Origin: Amanita rubescens
Lineage: Eukaryota; Basidiomycota; Agaricomycetes; Agaricales; Amanitaceae
Length of the DNA stretch: 64,000 nt
NCBI GenBank assembly: GCA_015039365.1
Contig: WION01000007.1
Location: 558,001-622,000 of the forward strand
Direction of reading: 5' to 3'
Translations under genes and position numbers: made by a program
Notes under the pieces: generated by a model
The model's database searches: none
What the model saw: only the letters and a program-made list of their open reading frames with translations
Told to the model about the DNA's origin: nothing
In this document: positions 10,323 to 21,249 of the stretch, piece by piece
How positions within the stretch are numbered: the first letter of the stretch is position 1
Layout: every line of letters begins with the position of its first letter

Positions 10323-12573
10323 ATGAAACCCTCATCCGACGTATTTCGGCCTCGCCTCCCAATTGATCCATTCGTCGACCTGGACGTCGACCAAGAATGG
10401 TTTGTCCACACAAATGCTCCCGCCCCCTCACCCTCCGTCGTCCTCGTTCTTGGAGGTATGCCGCGCTACCCCGCGTTCGTTGTTCCAATCTGATGTATTT
10501 TCGTTAGCTCCATCCCACGCCGATTTACAACCCCTCTTTGCCTCCCAGTTCCTGTCCGACTCTCTGCTTTTGATTGCGACCCACGTCCCGCCGACGCTTG
10601 TTCACCGTCCGTGTCCAACAGTTCGCATTCTGCGTCTTCCAACCCTAGCGGATGAACTGAGTGCTGTGCACATCGTCGGCCTCTTCGAGCGTGCCGGACA
10701 CGTCGCAGAACAGTGGCGTGCCCGGCCATCTTCGTTTGGGGACAGCAGAATAGCCGTCCTCGCAGAAAAGTTCCCTGGTGGTGACTTTACACAGGTGGCA
10801 GGCGAAGATGTGGCTGCCACGCAATATCCGTCCCCCGCATCTTCGTTCTCGAACATCAGACACTCGCGGATACTCTCAAAACGCAAAAGCGTTATCTCAA
10901 CTTCTACGCTTTCCTTACCCTCGCCCACCAAAACTAAAACTAAGACTCAATCTAACCAGCGAACGTTTGACGCTGTCATCAATTTTCTGCCGGCATCTTT
11001 GCCCGAGAAGGACATTCTCAAACATGCTATTCTTGTAACCTCTTTATCTGTCCCGTTTTTAACGTGCACCAAGGTTCCACCGTTTTCTGCTTCTATCGAT
11101 CCTTCCAAAAAACGCCTTTCATCCCTTTTACGTTCTAGACATGCCCCAGATGATTATCTCAATTCTGACGTTCACGGAGCGCTTGCTGCATGCTCTGCTC
11201 ACCTTATTCATATACTACCTCTCTCTGCATCACGGACTATTTCACCTTCTTCTTCAGGAACATCTCTTTCCTCACAAGCTGGAATTCCGTCACCTGGTTA
11301 CCGGTCACGACCTTCAATACGTACACCTTCATTCATATCTCGTCATCCTTCCTCCACGTCTATGCAACCATCTTCCTCATCGCCCGCACTTTACATTCCA
11401 TCATCACCCTCATCTACATCTTCAGTCACTCATCTACATCCCAATTACCGGCCCATCTCCTCACCCATTCACTCCAGGGTGGGATCGCAATCAAGTGCTC
11501 GTTCTGCCCCTCCGTGCCCCAAAAAGCCAAAATTGGCTCAGACTATTGAGCACTTTCTTCTCTCTTATCCACCTCGTCCAACATTGCCGACGCCTACTAA
11601 TGACCTGCATGGATTCCAAGGGAAGACAGTACCCTACCTCCTCGCACCCGGGGTCATGAGGAGTCTTGTGCAAGGAAATAGCGATGGCGGCCATGACGGC
11701 ACGGAAAGTGAAGTGGAAATGCTGGCAAATGAGGGTCGATTGACTGTCGGTGAAGTCATTCTACTCGGCTTGTTGGACGTATCCGCCAAAGGAGACGATC
11801 CCGGCAAGAGCTTGAAGAGTGTCGGTGGGCTCTCTGCCAGAGCTTGGATTGGCGAGGCACAGCAAGTGGTTCTGGCATCGAAAGGCGACACTAAAGCAAA
11901 GGACGACGCGATGGCGCCTTCTCTCGTGCGGTCACCCCCTCTTGCTGTTCCTGTTCCCGCTTGCAGCCCAAGCGGAAGGGAGAAGGAGCGAGACGGCAGC
12001 GTGATTAGAGACGATGGTTCGAGTGAAAGCCCCATGTTGACTCCGAGCCGGTACTCACCGCCGATGAGATCTGCTAGTCCACAGTCCGACAAGTCGTCGA
12101 TCAGGAAACCCCCAGCCGTTGTTCCCAAGGTATCCGTTTCTATAACGCCACCTATTGGTCCAGATGTCCTCGCGGATCAGCCGTACAATGGTTTGGCTAC
12201 GCCTCCGGACAGCAGTACGGAGAATGGAGAGACGGAATACGTGACCTGTGAGACGTACGCCACGGTTACAAATGACTTTGGGGCGCATCTCAAGTCGGTG
12301 AGCGGCCCGGGCTCATACGATCCCTACCAAGCTGCTTTCATAGACCCCAACTGGAGTACTGTGGACACTCAATTCGGGCTGCTTGTGGACGATGTGCCGA
12401 CGACGAAGACGGGATTCATGAAGGGCCGTCTGGGATTCAAGAGATTGAGTCAAGCGCTTTCATTATCCAGCAAAGCGGCGTCGCCGATGGTGACGATGGC
12501 ATTGCCAACGATCGCCCGGCGACGGAACATACTGCGGAGAGAGCGGGATGTTCTTCGACCAGTTGTTGTGTAG
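10323..12573 (+). CDS. Ser/Pro-rich protein of unknown function
   Basis: Two exons (10323-10455, 10508-12573; 52-nt intron) encode 732 residues. I do not recognise the family. The N-terminal third looks folded: VVLVLGAPSHADLQPLF, FLSDSLLLIATHVPPT and later FDAVINFLPASLPEKDIL with ILVTSLSVPF resemble an alpha/beta fold. The middle (about residues 300-420) is a long Ser/Pro/His-rich low-complexity segment with many SPSS-like repeats, and a second ordered part around the LTVGEVILLGLLD segment follows. The C-terminus is basic. No signal peptide or clear transmembrane helix. The ATG at 10323 is the first in frame after an upstream stop. It lies in tandem between STN1 and the HMG-box gene; nothing in the context suggests a role. 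Confidence 0.8.
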
Positions 12574-12773
12574 ACCTCATAGACAATTTAGAGTACGACT
12601 CAATCTATTATTGACACGCCGATCTAACACGATCGAACCATGACGTCACGCGACGCTTGGCCGGCAAATTCCGTGAACACGTTTTTAGCGCCAGCCACGG
12701 CGAATCCACGTTCAGCCATTCTGATTATATCCATATCAGGCAAGTCAATCCCCCACCTCCCATGGCGTTCTCC

Positions 12774-12780
12774 TATATAA
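12774..12780 (+). promoter_or_regulatory. TATA-like element upstream of the HMG-box gene
   Basis: TATATAA lies 33 bp before the ATG at 12814 and is followed by a pyrimidine-rich stretch (CTGTTCGTCTCCGTCTTCTC), a common arrangement around fungal transcription start sites. Assignment as a promoter element is inference. Confidence 0.45.
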
Positions 12781-12813
12781 TCCCTGCTGTTCGTCTCCGT
12801 CTTCTCAATCCAA

Positions 12814-14005
12814 ATGTCTTCCGCTTCCTCATCATCTAGCCCGCCACATTACCCGGCGTATTCTCGTAAGTTTTCTTATCGCATATTGGTGGCATTGATT
12901 GACCTTCTTGTTTGCAGAAGAGGACCCGGATTCCCCTCCCCCAAGCTACTCGGATATAGGCTCGCCGGCGAGCCCTTCGGCTTACATCCCCACCCCTCAT
13001 CCGGCGGAGTCCGACCCTGACCTTTCTATTTCTTCCCGGTCGTCGTCCAAGGCGCAGACGCATATCCCGCGTCCGCGTAACGCGTTCATCATCTTCCGTT
13101 CCCACTACTATATGCGAGCCAAGGCGACCCAGACCGGTATCAACCAGAATTCGCTCAGCTGCGCTGCTGCTTCAGCTTGGAAAGCTCTCTCGGATGACGA
13201 GAAGCGACCTTACAGGAGGCAGGCGGAAGAGGAAAAGCTGATGCATTACAGGAAGCATCCAAACTACGTTTATACCCCGATCAACAAGGCGGTTAAACGC
13301 GCGCAAAGGAAGGCAAGGATAGTCGCTTGTAGGAGACAGTCCGCTCGTTCTTCGCTAGCTCGACGCGCGTCTGCTAGGAGCGTCAAAACGGAGAACGGCC
13401 AAGTCCCTTCGTACTCACTCCGTTCGCCATCATGGCATGCCTCGCCCTCATCTGACGCGTCCGATGCGTATTTGACAAAATTTATACCGCTAGACGACAT
13501 CCCCCCCTTGGATCTCACTCGGGTTCGTTGTATGCCACGGATCTCACGTTCTTTTTTGCTGACATTGCGTTAGATTACAAAAATCGATAAAACTGATTGT
13601 TCACTTCGCCCCTCATTCTATGACCGAATCGACCCCCAGTTCGGCTTCAGGCCAGATTTGTGCCCAACTTCTCTTCCACCCATTTTTTACCCGGATGATG
13701 AATCGGAAGCTCCCTTTGTCTCCACGTCGACGCTCCTGGATCTTCCCACTACCATCTTAACGACTACAGATGCGGCGTACCCACACTGGGTCTATAATGA
13801 CCTTGCACCTGACACCGGAATACACGCCGGTTGGAACCCGATTCAAACGACCCTGGACGCTTACGGCGACGCTTATCTTCTCGAAAGGTATAATGAAATG
13901 GCCACTTTTCACCACTACGACAACTGCGACGTTACGGATACGACTGGCCTAGCTGATGGCGCACATTGCATTTTCAGCCAAGATGGAGTATGGACTGGTC
14001 TGTAA
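12814..14005 (+). CDS. HMG-box transcription factor
   Basis: Three exons (12814-12865, 12918-13522, 13574-14005) encode 362 residues. One HMG box spans about residues 67-140: IPRPRNAFIIFRSHYYM opens helix 1, SAWKALSDDEKRPYRRQA forms the helix 2/3 core, and HYRKHPNYVYTP closes it. The PRPRNAFIIFR opening and the YxP close resemble MATA_HMG/Sox-type boxes used by fungal regulators of mating and development, so sequence-specific DNA binding in the nucleus is expected. A basic patch (KRAQRKARIVACRRQ) follows and may be a nuclear localisation signal. The C-terminal half is acidic and Thr/Asp-rich. It could be a Prf1- or Pcc1-like regulator, but no mating-type locus neighbours are visible. Confidence 0.88.
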
Positions 14006-14195
14006 AAAATCAGTTTTGCTGCTGCGCATTGCATTCTTCTTCTTCCTCATCACATCACAATCACATCTCATCACCATCTGTACATATATCTTCACCTCAC
14101 ACACACAACTCATGATCACGCGGCATTCCGATATGACTCTAATATTAATATTGCATTGTTGATGTACTGTATTCGATACCAAGGGACCAGTAGTT

Positions 14196-14330
14196 GTAGA
14201 TAAGTATATTATTAAAAAGATTTGACATCTTTGCATCATTACACTTCGAGAAGACCAACCTTTCCAAAAACAAATGCAGCTACTTACGAGCCGTTCTCGG
14301 CGACAATCACTTTCCAAGTCGAAAACTTTC
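14196..14330. repeat. NACHT-array boundary repeat, copy a
   Basis: This segment contains GATAAGTATATTATTAAAAA, TTTGCATCATT and TACTTACGAGCCGTTCT, and is repeated with changes near 16212 and 18603. It sits just beyond the 3' end of NACHT gene 1 and marks the edge of a duplicated unit. Confidence 0.65.
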
Positions 14331-14653
14331 TCGTAAAAGAAGAAATACCATTTCCGCCGATTTCAGGATTTTCTCTCTAAGGCATAGAATCGTTGGGCGG
14401 ACCGGTTTATTGCTCCGTCGAATATAGCACAGGTTATCGGTCCGGAATTATTGATCAGATTAATAGGGTGCTCGAGTTCACTGGTATTTTCGGCCACGTG
14501 CAGTTCGAGGTCAAGATAGTCGACGAAAGCTTCTTTATTAATAGCCTACCAGGAGAAAGGTATAATATGATTATTATGAAGCTACCAGAGAAAGGCGGTG
14601 CGAAGAAGCTATTGGGACTGAATTTAAGAGCCTCTGAAGCCTTCGTCGACTAG
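14330..14653 (+). pseudogene. Plus-strand ORF relic a, tail-to-tail with NACHT gene 1
   Basis: The reading frame FQVENFLVKEEIPFPPISGF is followed by an in-frame TAA near 14378 and then an open stretch (GGPVYCSVEYSTGYR onward) to a TAG at 14651-14653. A related stretch with VENFLAEGEIPFPPISG lies at 16290-16462, so both descend from one duplicated gene. I do not recognise the parent protein. The final CTAG is shared with the stop codon of NACHT gene 1 on the other strand. The internal stop and lack of a good start argue for a decayed gene, although the last 87 codons are open. Confidence 0.5.
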
Positions 14654-16146
14654 ACAGCCCAGACTCCCCGCACCACACTCATGATTTCTGGCAGCCGCAC
14701 AAAGGTAACCCGAATCGGATCTATAAAGTACTTCCCTGCACGCTTCTTGTCGAGGAAGAAGTCATTTAGGGATAGGTGATGCGTCGTGATATCATGGCGT
14801 GAAATATGAACAAGCGAACGTAGCTTGAGTAACTTGCGCTCGAGTCGCTCTTCCCTGATCCGAAGTCGTCGACAGACGAATTCAATTTTTGGGTAACGCA
14901 AGGCAATAATCAGCGTAAATAGATCTCGCAATAGCCTAATGTCTGGCTGTTGCGAAAGTATCTGGATGTAAAGCCGATCCAACTCTGCAAATGGTTCCGC
15001 AGAGTTAACTGGACGGGTCTTCAACACGGTGTCAAGTCGTTCTCTTGGATCATCATATATGTCGTCGACAAACTTGACCACAGTAGAAGCATAAATGAAC
15101 TGCCCGGATGATTTCCAGACTAGCTGGTCAATTGCCCTATCCGGCGGCCATCCTGACAACTTGCGTTTCGCACGAATACGAGCGAATTCGTCCTTCAGAT
15201 ATTTTCGAATGTCATCATCTGGCTTGAATCCGAGTTGATCATTTAATGAAACCGAATGGGTGATCCTGGTCATGACTTCTGATTCAAATGTTTCTTGAAT
15301 GTGGGCTTCCGGTCGGCTGCATATCAGGAAATGTAATGGGATATGTATCTTTGAGAGAGCATCGCCGATGAGCATCAGAAAGAGCATCTGGTCTCGATCA
15401 GGCGAGCATTCGTCTACACCGTCGATTACGACGAGAGACTTTGGTGGACAAAAGTCTGGTTTATCACGTAAAAGTTCTTGTAATGGCTGTATTATGAGAT
15501 GGTCGAACTGGACATCGATGGACCTGGTGGGAAGGAGAGGTTCTGTCTCGACGGCCGATTCAATGTAGGAAAGCAATTCAGGTATGTTCTTTGCAAGTTG
15601 CCAGGCTAACGTTGTGAATAAACGCGTCGCATTACCTCGGTCAGAGCTATTTCTATGAAAGAAAAATGACGCTGCTAATTCGGCCGAGCAGCGCCCGGCA
15701 ATCGTCTGGGCAATGGCAGATTTACCGGCTCCTGCGGGGCCGTTTAGCCATACGATAGGCTGTCGCACGTGCGAATCGTTCACCCAATCCGTGATTATTT
15801 TCAAGACCTTTTCACGGGTTTTGGGATGGCACATGGGTGGAGGAAAACGTGCCATCGAATCATGAAGTGCACCTTCCGAAATGAATTGTTGAAGATGCTC
15901 AAGATCTAACTCTCAGTCAGAACGGTGATCATAAAAATCCAAAGAGCAAACGACATTCACATGACTTTTCTTGCGGTCTTCGTGATAATGGATATGACTG
16001 AAGTCATTAAGCTGGGAGTTGTGGATTTGAACGTGCTCAGGGCCCGAGAGGAATCCCGTAGATTGTGTAGCAGCCTCGCCATTTACCAAATGTGGTGGCC
16101 TGTGCTGTGAGCCATTGCCAGCTGGAGTGTTGTGCTTGGGTCCCAT
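14650..16146 (-). CDS. NACHT-domain STAND NTPase (NLR-like), copy 1, C-terminally shortened
   Basis: Two exons (16146-15961, 15909-14650; 51-nt intron) encode 481 residues. The N-terminal exon carries HVQIHNSQLNDFSHIHYHED, a segment type common in front of mushroom NACHT proteins. The P-loop is GPAGAGKSAIAQTIAGR (Lys about residue 125) and Walker B is SLVVIDGVDEC (about 220-230), followed by FLICSRPEAHI (sensor region). After this comes a helical region ending at MSVVRGVWAV, where the copy stops about 122 residues earlier than copy 2 and so lacks the membrane segments. Such proteins are fungal NLR-like signal-transducing NTPases implicated in non-self recognition; no WD40, TPR or ankyrin sensor is attached here. 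Ligand and effector are unknown. Confidence 0.88.
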
Positions 16147-16211
16147 TCAGTTGGGAGATGTTAACGTTAGAACGGGAAGGGATGTCACTGCCACACGTGT
16201 GTTCACCACGT

Positions 16212-16335
16212 TTTCGACGCTATACATAAAAGACATCTTTGCATCATTGCACTTCACTTTGACCTCATTACACTCAGGAGACCCACCTTCCCAAAAACAA
16301 ATATTCTATTTTAATGGTCAAGTCGAAAACTTTCT
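16212..16335. repeat. NACHT-array boundary repeat, copy b
   Basis: ACATCTTTGCATCATTGCAC and CCAAAAACAAAT match copy a at 14196-14330, and the CATTGCACTTCACTTTG stretch matches copy c at 18603-18716. It lies between NACHT genes 1 and 2. Confidence 0.65.
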
Positions 16336-16462
16336 CGCAGAGGGAGAAATACCATTTCCGCCAATTTCAGGCATTTGTCTCGAGGGCATCGGATCGTTGG
16401 GCGGACTGGTTCGTTGCTCTGTCGAATATGGCACGAGTCATCGGCCCAGTGTCCGATTTTAA
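16290..16462 (+). pseudogene. Plus-strand ORF relic b
   Basis: FNGQVENFLAEGEIPFPPIS and LGGLVRCSVEYG parallel the relic at 14330-14653. The frame ends at 16460-16462, much earlier than in relic a. Upstream it is open but reads into non-homologous sequence without a convincing start. It lies tail-to-tail with NACHT gene 2. I infer a dead duplicate of an unrecognised gene; a tiny genuine protein cannot be excluded. Confidence 0.45.
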
Positions 16463-16654
16463 CGGTAAATCAATACACTTCCCACCTGGTCCAGGGTGTT
16501 CGAATGAAATAACTTCGTCACGCCCCACGCGTGTCGCTGTCGTCAACTTTGCATCATACCTCGTTCGTTACTACGTCTCTGTGGTTGAGTTTTATTTGTT
16601 TTTGATAACTTATTGGAATTGGATCGTTCTGGTAAGCAGTGAAATAGATTGCAT

Positions 16655-18516
16655 TTACGACAAGGTATATAGCCATAAGGAGGAGACTTGAAGTTGGTAA
16701 ATAAGGAGACAGAGGGCTGTGATGAGTGGGGACAGCAGGATGATGGTCAACTTCTCCCACTCCAACTGGAATATCTGATGGGTCCTTGCTAAGCAAAATC
16801 CGAGGAATCCTAAGAAGAACATCATGATCACATAGGCACGTAAGCCATTAACAAAGGTAAGATAATTCATCACGGCAGATTGGATGAGGAAGAAGCGCAG
16901 AATTCCTGGTGTAATGGGAAGATCAGTTCTCCACTTTGGCCTCCGAGCCTTGCCGTAGACCAATGTGGTAAAGGCCCAAAACCCGACAAGTTGCGGAGTT
17001 GTTATGAGTGCAACGAGTAGCCCGATTATGGGTTCCCGCGCCGAACTCATGATTTTTGGTAGCCGCACGAAGGTAACTCGAATCGGATGTATAAAGTACT
17101 TCCCTGCACGCTGCTTGTCGAGAAAGAAATCGTGTAGGGATAGATGATACGTCGTGATATCACGGTGTGAAATGCGAACAAGCGAACGTAGCCTGAGCAA
17201 CTTGCGCTCGAGTTGCTCTTTCTTGATCCGAAGTCGTCGACAGACGAATTTGATTTCTGGGTTACGCAAGGCGATAATAAGTGTGAATAGATCTCGTAAT
17301 AACCTGATGTTTGGCTGTTGCGAAAGTATCTGGGTATAAAGCTGGTCCAACTCTGCAAATGGTGACGCAGAGTTAACTGGACGGGTCTTCAACACGGTGT
17401 CAAGTCGTTCTCTGGGATCATCGTATATGTCGTCAACAAACTTGACTACAGTAGAGGCGTATATGAACTGCCCGGATGATTTCGAGACCAGCTGGTTAAT
17501 CGCCCTTCCCGGTGGCCATTCATGTGCCGAAAGTTTGTGTTCAACGCAGATACGAGCGAATTCATCCTCCAGATATCTTCGAATGTCATCGTCTGGCTTG
17601 AACTGATCGTTTAATGAAACTGAATGGGTGATCCTGGTCATGACTGCTGATTCAAACACTGCTTGAATGTGGGCTTCTGGTCTGCTGCATATCAGAAAAC
17701 GTAATGGGATATGTATCTTTGAGAGTGCATTGCCGATGAGCCTCAAAAAGAGCATCTGGTCCCGATCAGGCGCGCATTCGTCTACACCGTCAATTACGAC
17801 GAGAGACTTTTGTGGACAAAAGTCTGGTTTGTCACGTAAAAGTTCTTGTAATGGCTGTATTATGAGATGGGCGAACTGGACATCAATGGATCTGGTGGGA
17901 AAGAGAGGTTCTGTCTCAACGGCCGATTCAATGTAGGAAAGCAATTCAGGTATGTTCTTTGCAAGTTGCCAGGCCAAGGTTGCGAATAAATGTGTCGCAG
18001 TACCTCGGTCGGAGCTGTTTCTAAGAAAGAAAAACGACGCTGCTAATTGACCACCCGAGCAGCGCCCGGCAATTGTTTGGGCAATGGCAGATTTCCCGGC
18101 TCCAGCAGGGCCGTTTAACCATATGATGGACTGTTGCGCATGTGGATTCTTAACCCAATCCGCGATTATTTTCAAGACATTTTCACGGGTTTGGGGATGG
18201 CACATGGGTGGAGGAAAACGTGCCATTGAATCATGAAGCGCACCTTCCGAAATGTATTGTTGAAGATGCTCAAGATCTATGGCTCACAATTAGAACGGTG
18301 ATCATAAAATCCAAAGGGTAAACGACATTCACACGACTTTTTCTTGCGGTTATCGTGATAATGGACATGGCTGAAGTCATTAAGCTGGGAGTTGTTGATT
18401 TGAACGTGGTCAGAGCCCGAGAAGAGTCCCGTAGGTTGTGTAGGAGCCTCGCTATTTGAATGCGATCGCCTGTGCTGTAAGCTATTGCCAGCCGGAATGT
18501 TGTACTTGGATCCCAT
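16655..18516 (-). CDS. NACHT-domain STAND NTPase (NLR-like), copy 2, with C-terminal membrane region
   Basis: Two exons (18516-18333, 18282-16655; 50-nt intron) encode 603 residues, the longest of the three copies. Domain order: short N-terminus with HVQINNSQLNDFSHVHYH, linker LEHLQQYISEGALHDS, P-loop GPAGAGKSAIAQTIAGR, Walker B SLVVIDGVDEC, FLICSRPEAHI, a helical arm, then hydrophobic segments (IIGLLVALITTPQLVGFWAF, YVIMMFFLGFLGFCLA and LTIILLSPLITALCLLIY). The membrane tail suggests tethering to a membrane, unusual for fungal NLR-like proteins that usually end in repeats. It is collinear with copies 1 and 3 and clearly a tandem duplicate. Function in cell death or heterokaryon incompatibility is inference from the family only. 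Confidence 0.9.
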
Positions 18517-18602
18517 TCATTTGGGAGATGTTAACGTTAGAAGAGAAGCGATGTCTGTGTTCGACTGTTAGGCCACACGTGTGTTCATCCTGTTTTCGAC
18601 GC

Positions 18603-18716
18603 TATAGATAAGTATATTATTAAAAAAGATTTGCATCATTGCACTTCACTTTGGCCTCATTACACTGCTCTTTACGAGCCGTTCTTGGCAACAATCTATT
18701 TTAGCGGTCAGGTCGA
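18603..18716. repeat. NACHT-array boundary repeat, copy c, cut by the kinase cassette
   Basis: GATAAGTATATTATTAAAAA, TTTGCATCATTGCAC and TTTACGAGCCGTTCTTGGC match copy a, and the end reads as FSGQVEG, the beginning of the plus-strand relic. Similarity stops near 18716, just before the kinase gene, so this looks like one side of an insertion or rearrangement junction. Confidence 0.6.
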
Positions 18717-18743
18717 AGGAAGAAGGTCAAGTTTGCCACAAGA

Positions 18744-20007
18744 ATGGCTTCTGCCAGAAGCATCAGCTGCAATGTTCAACGCATCCAAAGGTCTTCTATT
18801 ATAAACCAGGTACCACCGGATACCCACAAAAGTGCAAACAATGTACGAATTCTTGAGGCAATGAGGAAAATAATTCAGAGTAGGAGTGAGGACAGTGGGT
18901 TATTTTCGGACTCGAATATCGTGAAACTCGGGGAGGGAGGCTACAACGATGTGTTCTTAATATCCTCCGTAAGCTCTCTGCTACTCTACTAGCTGAGAAA
19001 TGAAGCGAACTTACGTAATACTTATACATCAGGACGTTAATTCAAATCCATTCGAGATTTTTTTTGTTCTGCGGCTCCCGAAGGAAGAATGCCTTCTCCC
19101 TTACCAAGTATTAAACGAGATTACCTGCATCTCCGTCGTCGCTTCATATTGTCCCGATATCCCTGTTCCGGTCGTCCATGCGTTCGCCACAGACACTTCT
19201 GGCGCTTTCATTGCGCAAGAGTACATACGCGGAGAACCTTTAAGTTCCTGTTGGAACCGCTTCACTGAAAACGAAAAGTATCAAGTGTCGCAACGAATAG
19301 CCGAGATCATCGTGAACATGGGAGAAATGCGTTTCGATGGGATAGGAGGTTTCACGGGTGGCAAGAATTGTTTACTGGGACCAACCGTGGAAGGAAGTAA
19401 GCTTTTTAAAGGGCGGGTTAGTTCCTCTCCATTTTTGTATCTATTATGTGCAACTGACGGCAGTGGATAGGACAAATTCCATTCGAATAACTACTACCAT
19501 ATTGGCCCCTACAAAAGCACCAAGGAGTATGTCCTCGCTTGCTACGACAAGGAGATATATTACTATACACATGCTTCCGCATCGGATATCGATTCTGATC
19601 TCTTCCAAGATACGCCTCTTGAACTCTTCGTGCAGCAGTTGCGGGATAAAAGGAGCTCTCTAGAAGCAAATTATACCCCGGTAGATGAGCCGTTCGTACT
19701 CGTTCACGGTGACTTCAACGGCCGGAACGTTATGGTGCAAGGGACTGACGTCGTGGCTGTGCTAGACTGGGAGTTCTCGGGAGCGTATCCTTTGAGCGAA
19801 CTTATAGGAGGAGTCGGGGTGGACGTCCTTGAAATCATTGACGAGGAATCAGAAAAGGAAAATTCCGAGTGGAGTGCAAAGATTCTAGAAATGGTAGCGG
19901 TTATGGCGAGGAAGAAGGGTTGGCCTGAGAATGAAGTAACAATGTTGGTTGGCACCGGAGACCCAATTGTTAGTTATGCGAGGACAGAGATGTTCCCAGC
20001 TGTGTAA
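18744..20007 (+). CDS. APH-family (aminoglycoside phosphotransferase-like) kinase
   Basis: Three exons (18744-18968, 19033-19416, 19471-20007) encode 381 residues. The N-lobe shows LGEGGYNDVFLI (glycine-rich loop region) and FFVLRLPKEE. The catalytic loop is LVHGDFNGRNVMV (H282, D284, N289) and the Mg-binding aspartate is D302 in AVLDWEFSGAYPL, replacing a DFG. This is the architecture of the phosphotransferase enzyme family (Pfam APH), which in fungi is large and mostly of unknown substrate. No signal peptide. The gene interrupts the NACHT array, lying opposite in strand and beginning right after a truncated boundary repeat. Function beyond small-molecule phosphorylation cannot be stated. 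Confidence 0.88.
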
Positions 20008-20192
20008 TATACTAGTTATCCTGTTTTTTTCTTGTCTAGATCATCTTTCCGCTACTAAGTATACATCTTAGACGATACCACCCTTTTCTCAGGGATGAAG
20101 CATTTTATTCTGTCCGTTCTTTCAACCATCTTTCACCTGTTCCAAAATAACTCCCTGCCTGCAGTGGGATCCGTTTGTTGCCATCCTCATGA

Positions 20193-20817
20193 ATGCTATC
20201 GAACGTGCGTATCACCGAGTATGCACCGCCAGTCCTCCGAGCACCTTCTCCTGCAAGTTCTGTGGGTACTGTATATGGCGAAGATCAAACATCTTTCTCG
20301 GACCTGGAGTTGAGCGACGACGCTTTAGCTAAAAAATACGAGGATCGGCTTGAGCTGCGAAAGCCAAGGAAAGAGGAAGAAAAAGCGAATGGACCTGTTC
20401 TGTTGGAACGTCCGGAGAGCGGATCGAAGAAAAAGGTATAACTACTGGACTAATTCTAGATCAGACTGATATCCGCCATGCATAGATATGTACGAGAACG
20501 TGATGCTGGACCTGCGCAGAAAAGTGCGCGAGGCAGAAGAGAACGAGTTGTTTGATCAGGCGCTGCTGCGTGGCTCGCGAGCTGGTCTCGTTCAACCGCC
20601 ATCGACAAACGACGTTGATCAGCTCCTGCGGAGTATGATGGGAACCAATGTTCAGGCTACAAGCACATTTACACGTCCGACTTTGGGCGGTCAACGATCA
20701 GAAACTGTAGCTCCGGGACCGTGGCTGAAAAAGGAGGTGATTATCCCACCTTTTGCCCCAACGGACGAGGATTCAGAGGCCGATGCGGAATTCGTGTTTG
20801 CAGCGCTCGGGAAATGA
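20193..20817 (+). CDS. Hypothetical charged, partly coiled-coil protein
   Basis: Two coding blocks are convincing from composition: 20193-20435 (DLELSDDALAKKYEDRLELR, KPRKEEEKANGPVLLERP) and about 20486-20817 (YENVMLDLRRKVREAEENEL through STNDVDQLLRSMMG to WLKKEVIIPPFAPTDEDSE). Both are highly charged and helix-prone. The exon junction is unresolved: the obvious donor after KKK (GTATAA at 20436) and the acceptor CATAG before the second block differ by one in phase, so either an unusual splice site, a sequencing indel or a frameshift is involved. I do not recognise the family. It follows the kinase gene on the same strand inside the interrupted NACHT array. Confidence 0.55.
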
Positions 20818-21249
20818 GGTCATAGCAGTACGTAGCAAAGCTGGCGCCTATTACTTTAGGTAAAACAATCGTTGACCTCGTGTACGATATTCTATCCCGA
20901 GAGGACTACCTTAGTGACCTCGTGACTCGGATAAATGATCCCTCCCTGCGGAAGAGAAAACATGGTGCTAAAGCTTGACGCATCCTTGTTAAGGATGGAC
21001 CGGTGGAGCTATGGGATAAGTTGAGGTCATTAAAATGTTCTTCTACAAAACGAACTTTGCACTGACATTGAAGAGGGTGTCTTCGACTTGAATGACGCAG
21101 CTACCATCGTCGAAGTAGAATGTGTCGTCCCTTGTACATGTCTCGTGTGTTCTGTAATTACTTTCGTCATCACTATTAGCATCATGCTGATACGTCCAGC
21201 ACATGTACACGGACTTCCACCAAGAAACAGGAACGAACGGTTGGTTACA
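20818..21249. other. Spacer between hypothetical gene and NACHT copy 3
   Basis: No gene that I can support. Minus-strand reading frames here are open over about 100 codons but have no family features; they may be rearranged 3' flank of the third NACHT copy, whose recognisable similarity to copy 2 ends near 21250. Confidence 0.4.

Noticed and set aside
10602..12128. Long minus-strand ORFs (109 and 164 codons) within the Ser/Pro-rich gene
   Set aside because: Complementary shadows of GC-rich low-complexity coding sequence; no independent evidence.
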